Shown here: positions 54,586 through 62,277 of the stretch, piece by piece | Layout: each line of letters starts with the position of its first letter | How positions within the stretch are numbered: position 1 is the first letter of the stretch | Source: Cohaesibacter celericrescens | GTDB taxonomy: Bacteria; Pseudomonadota; Alphaproteobacteria; Rhizobiales; Cohaesibacteraceae | Assembly: GCF_002866925.1 (NCBI RefSeq) | Contig: NZ_PKUQ01000042.1 | Coordinates: 1-64,000 of the forward strand | Direction: 5' to 3' | Length of the DNA stretch: 64,000 nucleotides | The notes under the pieces: model-generated | Database searches by the model: none | Told to the model about the DNA's origin: nothing | What the model saw: the letters and a program-made list of their open reading frames with translations, nothing else | Position numbers and translations under genes: made by a program

Positions 54586-55230
54586 TTATGAGAATTCCTT
54601 GCGGCTGCGCATGGCTTGCAACAAGGTGCCCTCGTCCAGATAGTCCAATTCGCCGCCAATGGGAACCCCGTGGGCCAATTGTGATATTTTGATTGGCTGG
54701 AAATCTGGATTGATAACGGAGGCTTGTTTTGCCTGCGCCTGAAGCTGATCGGTGATGTAATGCGCGGTAGTCTGCCCCTCCACCGTCGCATTGACGGCCA
54801 GAATAATCTCCTTGATCTCACCTTTGTCCGTACGGGCTAGCAGACCTCCGATATTGAGATCATCCGGCCCGATGCCATCGAGTGGAGACAACGTGCCGCC
54901 AAGCACGTGATACGCGGCGTTCAGGACTGATGCACGCTCAAGGGCCCAAAGATCAGACACATCTTCGACCACCACCAGCAAACTGGGATCGCGACGCGCA
55001 TCGGTACAAATGGTGCAGGGGTTGGCGCTGTCGACATTGCCACACGTCTCACAAACCTGAATTTTATCGACTGCGGTGGCCATCGCATCGGACAGCGGGA
55101 TCAGCAATTGGTCTTTGTTCTTGATTAGATGCAAGGCGACACGGCGCGCTGAGCGCTGCCCCAGACCGGGTAAACGCGCCAGCAGTTTGATCAGCTTTTC
55201 AATTTCCGGCCCTGCCACATGATTGGCCAT
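54586..55230 (-). CDS. recR: recombination protein RecR
   Basis: 214 residues. N-terminal HhH ([19 protein letters not shown]), C4 zinc finger [16 protein letters not shown], Toprim domain with [14 protein letters not shown], and the C-terminal Walker-like [16 protein letters not shown] at 55230 has GGAG 8 bp upstream. Works with RecF/RecO in gap repair; last gene of the dnaX cluster. Confidence 0.96.
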   Translation of the reverse strand: MANHVAGPEIEKLIKLLARLPGLGQRSARRVALHLIKNKDQLLIPLSDAMATAVDKIQVCETCGNVDSANPCTICTDARRDPSLLVVVEDVSDLWALERASVLNAAYHVLGGTLSPLDGIGPDDLNIGGLLARTDKGEIKEIILAVNATVEGQTTAHYITDQLQAQAKQASVINPDFQPIKISQLAHGVPIGGELDYLDEGTLLQAMRSRKEFS

Positions 55231-55268
55231 GCCCACACTCCTGCCGCCTTGTTATTTGGTATTCAACC

Positions 55269-55589
55269 TTAGAATGGCAGTTTCATGCCAGCAGGAAGGC
55301 CCAAATCGCCAGTCATATCCTGCATTTTGTCTTGCATGGCCGTTTCAACCTTGCCTTTGGCGTCATTGTGGGCGGCGATGATGAGATCTTCAAGAATTTC
55401 GGCGTCATCGGCATTGATCAAAGACGGATCAATTGCCAGACTTTTCATTTCGCCCTTGCCGGTCAAGGTTACTTTGACCAAATCACCACCCGCTACACCG
55501 GTGGCCTCCATCTCGGCCACTTCTTCCTGCATCTGAGCCATTTTGGCCTGCATTTCCTTGGCCTTTTTCATCATCTTCATCATATCCAT
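55269..55589 (-). CDS. YbaB/EbfC nucleoid-associated protein
   Basis: 106 residues. Met/Lys-rich N-terminal helix, then [36 protein letters not shown], the family core, and a Gly/Pro-rich C-terminus. Binds DNA as a dimer. Located between dnaX and recR as in most bacteria; 38 bp before recR. Confidence 0.95.
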   Translation of the reverse strand: MDMMKMMKKAKEMQAKMAQMQEEVAEMEATGVAGGDLVKVTLTGKGEMKSLAIDPSLINADDAEILEDLIIAAHNDAKGKVETAMQDKMQDMTGDLGLPAGMKLPF

Positions 55590-55965
55590 GATGCTTGTCC
55601 TTATTTATGTTGCTCGCCTCCGGCTGCCCAATCGGCGCCAGATCGTCCGTTTTCAATAATCCCACCTGCTTTATTTCAGAAAAGATGGAAGCGGGAAAGT
55701 CAGGATTTGTGTCATTCAGAGAAATGGGGACACAAGAGACCAAAGTCAATTGCCGCGCGCCATCCCGCCTCAAAGATGGCTCAGAGTCGCGAGGATAATC
55801 CCAAGCAACAAAGCCAAAACGGATAGAGCACAACCTTGGAAGCCCGCATAATTTTGAGGTTTCACACGATAGGCCATTCAATATTTTGATCGTTCTATCC
55901 ACCGAAAAATGCCTAGTGGTTTGGGCGCTAGAATCACACCACCAGCACGCTAGCTATTTTGCCCT
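55590..55965. other. 376-bp gap between dnaX and ybaB
   Basis: Longer than usual for this cluster. Frames here run antisense or out of frame with no domain. A separate ybaB promoter is plausible; no clear terminator seen. Confidence 0.4.
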
Positions 55966-57945
55966 TCAGCGGTCATCATCCAAGTCAGAAGCATCAGGCA
56001 TACTTAGGGAAAGACTGATGTCTTCATCCAAAAGATCTTCCACCGGAGGGGCGAGAAACTCTTCTTCGAAATCTCGATTGATGCGGACATCAACCACTTT
56101 GGAACCGGGGAAGATCGAACGCACCGCTTCAACCAGCGGATGTCCGTCGGCCTCTTCGCGAACCTGACGCTCGCGTTCTTCTTTGCGTTCGGACAAGGTT
56201 GCCCCACCGGCGTCTCCCGAGAGTTCAACATGCCAACGCTCACCGGTCCATTCAGCCAGTTTGCGACCGAGTTTGTGTTGCAATGCTTCGCCATCAACAC
56301 CGTCATAGCTAATCACCACACGGCCTTGTTCAAGGCTCACAGGGCGGACGGATGATTCTAGCTGGAATTTAAGCGCAATATCGCGGTGTTTGTTGGCCAA
56401 CGCGATGATTTGCTCAAACCGCGTGATCACGGGCTTAATTTCTGGTTTAGCAACCGTCTTGTCTTGCTCAGCCCCAGCTACCGACTGAGGGGTGGGCGGC
56501 GTGCGAACCGCCATTTGTTCGTCGCTCTGGCTGGCAACAAGCCGCAGATTCGCCTTCTCGGTTTTTGCCGGTTCGGCATGCCCGACATCCAGATCAGGTG
56601 CGGAATGGGCGACGCCCAAGTTTGCCCCGCTCTGCAATGCGGTCGGAGCATTGGAGGACGGACTGCCACCACTATGCGGGCTGCCTTGTGCCTCTGCCGA
56701 AGTAGAAACAGTGGCATCTGGGGGCGTTGAAGGGCCTGAACCTGCTCCCGATGGCATCGGGGGACGATAGTCTTTGTTAGCCAACAACCGCAGCGCCTCA
56801 TCTGGCGTTGGCAGGTCTGCGGCATATGCCAACCGCACCAAGACCATCTCGGCAGAAGCCAACGGACGCGGTGATGATTGGACTTCCGCCAAGCCCTTCA
56901 GCAGCATTTGCCAAGCCCGAGACAAGACACGCACAGAAAGCTGGCCGGAGAAATCGCGTCCGCGTATCTTTTCCGACTCTGTGGCCGCGGCGTCAGAATG
57001 GGCGTCGGGGGTCAATTTGAGGCGAGTGACGAGGTGCACGAAGTCTGCAAGATCGGACAGCACCACAGCGGGCTCTGCACCGATATCATATTGCGCCTTC
57101 AATTCATCCAGAGCGATACCAATGTCGCCTTTCATTACCGCTTCGAACAAATCGATGACGCGGGCCCTGTCAGCAAGGCCCAGCATTTGGCGTGTGGTCT
57201 CGGAGGTGATTTTGCCTGCGCCATGAGCAATGGCCTGATCCAGAAGCGACAGCGAGTCACGCGCGGAGCCTTCACCAGCTCGGGCGATCATTTGCAAGGC
57301 GTCATCTTCGATTTCAACCTGTTCTTTTTCACAAATGGTCCGCATGTAAGTGGCCATTTCCACCGCATCAATACGACGCAAATCAAAGCGCTGACAGCGA
57401 GACAGAACGGTAACAGGAACTTTGCGAATCTCGGTGGTCGCAAAAATAAACTTCACATGCTCAGGCGGCTCTTCGAGCGTTTTCAACAATCCATTAAAAG
57501 CTGCGGTCGAAAGCATATGGACCTCATCGATGACATAGACCTTGTAGCGAGCGCTGACAGGTTTGTAGCGAGCGGCTTCGATAATCTCGCGAATGTCATT
57601 GATAGAGGTGTGAGAGGCCGCATCCATTTCCATAATGTCCACATGGCGACCTTCCATGATGGCCTGACAATGCACCCCCAGTCGCGGCATATCAATGGTG
57701 GGTTCGTCGATTTCTCCGGGGATCTCATAATTGAGGGCGCGGGCCAAAATACGGGCTGTGGTTGTTTTGCCCACGCCGCGCACACCGGTCATCATGTAGG
57801 CTTGCGCTATCCTGCCGGAAGAGAAAGCATTGGTCAGGGTGCGGATCATCGGGTCCTGACCAATCATGTCATCAAAGCTCGCGGGGCGGTATTTGCGTGC
57901 TAATACGCGATAGCCTTCGGCTGTCTGATGATCCTGACCGTCCAT
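55966..57945 (-). CDS. dnaX: DNA polymerase III subunits gamma/tau
   Basis: 659 residues. AAA+ domain with Walker A GVRGVGKTT (residue about 54), Walker B YVIDEVHMLS and sensor FIFATTEIRKVP; the usual four-Cys zinc module is reduced to one Cys in GVHCQAIMEGRHVD, as in alphaproteobacteria. A Ser/Pro/Ala-rich linker (about 420-510) precedes the tau-specific C-terminal domain (ITRFEQIIALANKHRD onward). I see no strong slippery A-run of the E. coli type, so a separate gamma product is not predicted. Confidence 0.95.
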   Translation of the reverse strand: MDGQDHQTAEGYRVLARKYRPASFDDMIGQDPMIRTLTNAFSSGRIAQAYMMTGVRGVGKTTTARILARALNYEIPGEIDEPTIDMPRLGVHCQAIMEGRHVDIMEMDAASHTSINDIREIIEAARYKPVSARYKVYVIDEVHMLSTAAFNGLLKTLEEPPEHVKFIFATTEIRKVPVTVLSRCQRFDLRRIDAVEMATYMRTICEKEQVEIEDDALQMIARAGEGSARDSLSLLDQAIAHGAGKITSETTRQMLGLADRARVIDLFEAVMKGDIGIALDELKAQYDIGAEPAVVLSDLADFVHLVTRLKLTPDAHSDAAATESEKIRGRDFSGQLSVRVLSRAWQMLLKGLAEVQSSPRPLASAEMVLVRLAYAADLPTPDEALRLLANKDYRPPMPSGAGSGPSTPPDATVSTSAEAQGSPHSGGSPSSNAPTALQSGANLGVAHSAPDLDVGHAEPAKTEKANLRLVASQSDEQMAVRTPPTPQSVAGAEQDKTVAKPEIKPVITRFEQIIALANKHRDIALKFQLESSVRPVSLEQGRVVISYDGVDGEALQHKLGRKLAEWTGERWHVELSGDAGGATLSERKEERERQVREEADGHPLVEAVRSIFPGSKVVDVRINRDFEEEFLAPPVEDLLDEDISLSLSMPDASDLDDDR

Positions 57946-58127
57946 CGGAATATCCCTGACTTATGTGACCTTGAAAAAACCTGTACCATCCATAGCAGAG
58001 GGAAGGCCGCGTCGTCACCCGTCTTGTGACCGCAGCATCCTACCTGTTGACAGGGTGAGGCTTGGTTGCACGAATGCAGCAGTTTGACCGCGCATGAAAC
58101 CATATAATCTGAAATAGGAGGGGATAA

Positions 58128-58228
58128 GTGGAAGGCTGAACAGATGACCCGCTCTGTAACTCGTTAGGGCTGCTTCCTTCCGGACCTGACCCAGTTGGCG
58201 AGGGGAACGTCCATTGCCAACCTTCCAC
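58128..58228 (-). ncRNA. ffs: signal recognition particle RNA, small bacterial (4.5S) type
   Basis: About 100 nt on the minus strand, folding end-to-end (GTGGAAGG pairs CCTTCCAC). The apical region contains GGTCAGGTCCGGAAGGAAGC, the SRP54 (Ffh)-binding symmetric and asymmetric loops capped by a GGAA tetraloop. Position directly upstream of dnaX is typical. Confidence 0.96.
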
Positions 58229-58302
58229 TGGTTCATATGTCACTTGTTGCGTGCTAAAGCAAGGGGCAGATATGATTCATTTTGACTAAATGGAGCGGAA
58301 AC

Positions 58303-58710
58303 ATGGTCGATTTCATACTTGATCCCCAGCTAAAGGCCGACAGCCTACCTCTCGCGGAGCTGGAGCTGTGCACTGTACGGCTAATGAATGACACACATTT
58401 TCCGTGGCTTCTGATGGTGCCCAAATATAACGGATTGGAAGAATTGATCGACTTAGCTCGTCAGGATCAGCACCGTTTAATGGACGAGATGCTTATGGTA
58501 TCCAACGCATTACAGGATGCGACCGGTTGCGACAAGCTCAATGTCGCAGCGCTTGGCAACATGGTGCGACAACTGCACGTGCATGTGGTTGCCCGCTTTG
58601 AAGGGGACGCAGCATGGCCAGGACCCATTTGGGGTAAAGTCCCCATGCATCCCTATGAAGAGGCCAAGGCGAACAATCTGATCACGACATTACAGACCGC
58701 TTTGCTTTAG
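58303..58710 (+). CDS. HIT-family protein with a reduced triad
   Basis: 135 residues. FPWLLMVPKYNGLEELIDL forms the N-terminal core and QLHVHVVARFEGDAAWPGPIWG the triad region. The motif has the first two histidines (the middle one is the nucleophile in Hint-type enzymes), but the third position is Val. AMP-lysine or dinucleotide hydrolysis is the expected kind of activity. Start ATG 58303 with GGAG upstream; divergent from the SRP RNA. Confidence 0.9.
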   Translation: MVDFILDPQLKADSLPLAELELCTVRLMNDTHFPWLLMVPKYNGLEELIDLARQDQHRLMDEMLMVSNALQDATGCDKLNVAALGNMVRQLHVHVVARFEGDAAWPGPIWGKVPMHPYEEAKANNLITTLQTALL

Positions 58711-58721
58711 ATGCGTTTGCC

Positions 58722-58765
58722 AACATCGGACTTCGTATATGTAAACATCGGACTTCGTATATGTA
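58722..58765. repeat. perfect 22-bp tandem duplication
   Basis: Unit AACATCGGACTTCGTATATG plus TA, present twice without a gap between the HIT and nudC genes. Most likely a recent slippage duplication; it may change nudC promoter or leader spacing. Confidence 0.9.
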
Positions 58766-58857
58766 TATGAAGCCCCAAAAGTTGATTTTGTATTTTATAA
58801 ACCGGCAGCAAGGCCTATGTTGCAGGCAAAAGCTTTCAAATATCGGATTGGTTATTC

Positions 58858-59850
58858 ATGGACATTTTTTCTGGCTCGGACGTTTTTGCCGAGACCCGCA
58901 CCCTGCCCTCTTTTGATAAGTTGGGATATGCACATAATCGACTGGACCGTGACACAGAACATCGCGATGAAAACAGCCTTGGCACGATGGTTCAACAGAC
59001 CCAGGCACGTTATTATTTACTTCATGACGACAATGTGTTGTTGCGGATCAAGGACGGGCAGCAGACTGCTTTGTTCTGTTTAGAAAGAGCCCAAAAGCTT
59101 GGCGCAGATATGGATCGGGTCATCCTGCTGGGCACCGACCCTGAGGAAGACAATGCCCCCCGCCTTGCCGTTCCACTGACCGATCAGGCCATCGAGGCGT
59201 TGGCAACCAATGAAGAGTATGTGGTTGAAGGGATTCGTGCGGTTGGGCTGAAAGACCTCTTGCCACCGGATCAACTGGGCGCGATCGCACAGGCTCGCAG
59301 TTTGCTAACCTGGCATGTGAATCATCAATTTTGCTCAAAATGCGGCGCATCAACCGTGGTTGCACTGGCTGGCGCACGACGAGATTGTCCGTCCTGCTCG
59401 GCGGTTCATTTCCCGCGCACGGATCCAGTGGTGATCATGCTGGCCATTCACAGGGATGAAAGCGGTGTCGAGCGCTGTTTGTTGGGGCACCATGCACGCT
59501 TTGATACGCCTATGTATTCCACGCTTGCCGGTTTCATGGAACATGGCGAGACTCTGGAGGCGGCTGTCCGACGGGAAATTTTGGAGGAATCATGTATCAA
59601 AATTGGCGCGGTTCGATATCTGACCAGCCAACCGTGGCCATTTCCCTCATCTTTGATGTTGGGCTGCTTTGCTGAGGCCCTGTCTTCGAATATTCAGATC
59701 GACGAGACCGAACTAACAGAAGCCCGTTGGTTCACACGGCAAGAGGTGCGCGAGATGATGGCGCGACCAGCCGGAGATGAATTGCCCCATATACCGGGTC
59801 GTTTTTCCATTGCAGCTTGGTTGATCCGCTTTTGGGTGGACGCCGGCTAG
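58858..59850 (+). CDS. nudC: NAD(H) pyrophosphatase / deNADding Nudix hydrolase
   Basis: 330 residues. N-terminal domain, a zinc ribbon (CSKCG and CPSC at about 159-177), then a Nudix box GFMEHGETLEAAVRREILEESCI in which the usual Gly after the EE pair is Cys, and the NudC-specific SQPWPFPSSLM that recognises NAD(H). Hydrolyses NADH and removes NAD caps from RNA. Converges on the acyltransferase gene with no gap. Confidence 0.94.
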   Translation: MDIFSGSDVFAETRTLPSFDKLGYAHNRLDRDTEHRDENSLGTMVQQTQARYYLLHDDNVLLRIKDGQQTALFCLERAQKLGADMDRVILLGTDPEEDNAPRLAVPLTDQAIEALATNEEYVVEGIRAVGLKDLLPPDQLGAIAQARSLLTWHVNHQFCSKCGASTVVALAGARRDCPSCSAVHFPRTDPVVIMLAIHRDESGVERCLLGHHARFDTPMYSTLAGFMEHGETLEAAVRREILEESCIKIGAVRYLTSQPWPFPSSLMLGCFAEALSSNIQIDETELTEARWFTRQEVREMMARPAGDELPHIPGRFSIAAWLIRFWVDAG

Positions 59851-60975
59851 TTATTCGGCAGGAACCGGTGCAGCTTTTCGTTTTTTCTTTTTAATCTCGC
59901 GTTTCTCAACAAAAGAAAGAATGGTCTTGCGCACCGGAGCCTCAAAGAAACGAGCTGACAGCACAGCCACCAACACCGTCAGAATCATCGCAGCTATAAT
60001 CGCCATATAAAAAGACCCGATCTCCATTGGTTTTAAAATCCGGTTCCATGCCACGCCAATCACGATACTGGCCAACACCGGATGCCAAAGATAAATACCG
60101 AACGAGGCAGCGGCAAAGGGCATGAATGGCTTGTAAAACGGGGATGTTGAGGGCGCGTTGAACTCGACTTGCGCCGCGATATAGATTGCAAAAGATATCG
60201 CAAGAATCGGACCATATTCCCATGAGGGATTTGTAAGCATATATCCCACGGCAGCAGCAAACACGCCCCATGCCAGTGCATGGCTGCGAATTTTTAGCAG
60301 GCGCCGAGATGCCAAATCAGCAACAATCGCACCGATTAAAAAATCAGCGAAGACGCGATATGCCCCCCATGTGTTGGCGTGCATCCACGTAGAGAAGGGC
60401 GTAACCCCAGCATCGCTCAGAACATCCATGATTTGAGTGTAAATCACCAGCAGGGCAATCAGCGCAAAAACACCCCACTTGCGCCAAACAAACAAAATGG
60501 CAGGAAACAACAAATAACAGAACCACTCCGCAGACAAGGACCAGGAAACAAAGTTGAATGTCAGCACATCAGACACACCCCAAGCGTTGATGAGCAGCAG
60601 TTCGTTAATAAGTTCTACCAGCGAATAGGTCTCGGTCATGCGCGATGAAACCACCCCCGCAGACACCGCCAACCAAACCATGCAGAAGAATGATAGCGTT
60701 AGAATATGCAACGGATAGAGCCGCGCAAGACGCCGTATCAAAAAGATTTTATAATCCGCTATGGACTTCATGCGATCAGCATAATGAACGGAAATGAGAA
60801 AGCCGGAAACCATGAAGAACATGTCCAGCAATGGCGTCAACAGCTCCAGATCAACCGCAAACTTAGCATAGGCAGGCGGGCCATACTGACAAAAATGATA
60901 CAACATGACCAACAAGGCAGCCAATAGGCGCCAGGTTGCAAACATTAAGAAATTTGGCCTGCTTTTGACACTCAT
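59851..60975 (-). CDS. acyltransferase-3 family membrane protein
   Basis: 374 residues with about ten membrane helices. The family entry FATWRLLAALLVMLYHFCQYG contains the conserved His and Arg-type pattern (R-x10-H), followed by MVSGFLISVHYADR and SWSLSAEWFCYLLFPAI. These proteins O-acetylate surface or secreted carbohydrates. The cytoplasmic tail is very basic (KKKKRKAAPVPAE). Substrate unknown. Confidence 0.93.
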   Translation of the reverse strand: MSVKSRPNFLMFATWRLLAALLVMLYHFCQYGPPAYAKFAVDLELLTPLLDMFFMVSGFLISVHYADRMKSIADYKIFLIRRLARLYPLHILTLSFFCMVWLAVSAGVVSSRMTETYSLVELINELLLINAWGVSDVLTFNFVSWSLSAEWFCYLLFPAILFVWRKWGVFALIALLVIYTQIMDVLSDAGVTPFSTWMHANTWGAYRVFADFLIGAIVADLASRRLLKIRSHALAWGVFAAAVGYMLTNPSWEYGPILAISFAIYIAAQVEFNAPSTSPFYKPFMPFAAASFGIYLWHPVLASIVIGVAWNRILKPMEIGSFYMAIIAAMILTVLVAVLSARFFEAPVRKTILSFVEKREIKKKKRKAAPVPAE

Positions 60976-61265
60976 GTGTGTTTTTGAACCTATCGATTTG
61001 ACCGTCGTTTGCGCAATATAATATCAAGCAAGCCCTCTCATTTTCCTAATATGCTGAATAGTTTTGATTAGCGTTAATCACTGATTACCGCAGCGGTGAA
61101 GGTCCTTCCCAAGCGACTTGTCCTCACAAACAATTGTTTTGATCGCTTTGTGGTCTCAATGCAGTCTCACAACGTAGAAATCCTTACTCAACAGGGTCCT
61201 GCGCTTTTCAAAAAAGCGAGAGTTAACGAACGGGCATTTCCAGTGCACCAATGAGGAGAAGAGAT

Positions 61266-62189
61266 TTGAGCATTTCAATTGATCGTCGCACAGCATTGCT
61301 GGCAGCTGTCGGAGCGACCGGAGCGATGATGGCTCCCCGTGTCGGTTTTGCAGCAGACAAACCCAAGGCGATGTTGCCCATGGCAAAGGCGCGCGGGTTT
61401 AAAATCGGTTCCATGGACGTGGTAGCCCTACTGGCCGGATCAGTGCCACGCGACAATCCGCACGGGATTTTTGGCCTCAATGTTTCTGATGAAGAATTTA
61501 GCAATGTCAGTGACGCCAATTTCATCAGCACAGACATGGCGCAATTCTATTTTACTCCATCTCTGGTGCGCGTCGGGGACAATGTTATTTTGTTTGATAC
61601 CGGTCTCAATGCAGGGGGCATTCGTGCTGCACTGTCAGAGGCAGGGGTGACGCCGGATCAGGTAACGCATGTTGTGCTCACCCACATGCATGGCGATCAT
61701 ATCGGCGGGCTGATAGACGAAGGCAAACCGACATTTGCCAATGCGGTTTATCTAACGGGTCAGAAAGAATATGATCACTGGGCCAAGAGCGGCAACAAAG
61801 GCTTCGATAGCAATGTCAAACCTCTGGCTGAAAAAATGACATTCTTGTCCGATGGAGACAGTGTTGCATCGGGTATCACAGCGATGAATGCCTTTGGCCA
61901 TACGCCCGGGCACATGGCCTACATGTTAGAAAGCGATGGCAAACAGTTGCTGTTGATGGCAGATTTGGCCAATCACTATGTCTGGTCACTTGCTTATCCA
62001 GACTGGGAGGTCAAATTTGACATGGACAAAGCAATGGCAGCCCAATCGCGCCGGAAAATTTTGGGCATGTTGGCAGCGGATCGTGTGCCGATGATCGGCT
62101 ATCACATGCCATTCCCTGCTGCCGGCTTTGTGGAACAAAAAGACAGCGGCTTCCGCTATGTACCCGTCAGCTATCAATTGACCGCTTAA
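61266..62189 (+). CDS. Tat-exported metallo-beta-lactamase-fold hydrolase
   Basis: 307 residues. The start is taken as TTG at 61266 because GAGGAG lies 6 bp upstream; the ATG at 61251 overlaps that ribosome-binding site and has none of its own. A twin-arginine-type signal (IDRRTALLAAVGATGAMM) precedes the mature part. The zinc motif THMHGDHIGG and later GHTPGHMAYMLES, DLANHY and GYHMPFP give the MBL metal ligands. Substrate unknown (lactonase or organophosphate-type members are similar). Confidence 0.9.
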   Translation: MSISIDRRTALLAAVGATGAMMAPRVGFAADKPKAMLPMAKARGFKIGSMDVVALLAGSVPRDNPHGIFGLNVSDEEFSNVSDANFISTDMAQFYFTPSLVRVGDNVILFDTGLNAGGIRAALSEAGVTPDQVTHVVLTHMHGDHIGGLIDEGKPTFANAVYLTGQKEYDHWAKSGNKGFDSNVKPLAEKMTFLSDGDSVASGITAMNAFGHTPGHMAYMLESDGKQLLLMADLANHYVWSLAYPDWEVKFDMDKAMAAQSRRKILGMLAADRVPMIGYHMPFPAAGFVEQKDSGFRYVPVSYQLTA

Positions 62190-62209
62190 TAACGCAAGCA
62201 GAAATGCCT

Positions 62210-62238
62210 GAGGGGCCCCACGTTCGGGGCCTCTTTTT
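62210..62238 (+). terminator. terminator after the MBL-fold gene
   Basis: GAGG/GGCCCC arm with CGGGGCCTC arm around ACGTT, then a T5 run. Lies between convergent genes. Confidence 0.85.
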
Positions 62239-62277
62239 ATTACTGAGAACGATAAAAACGCCTATCTTAATGGCTTC

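Noticed and set aside
56878-57903. 341-residue plus-strand frame opposite dnaX
   Set aside because: Entirely antisense to the AAA+ region of dnaX; no recognisable fold.
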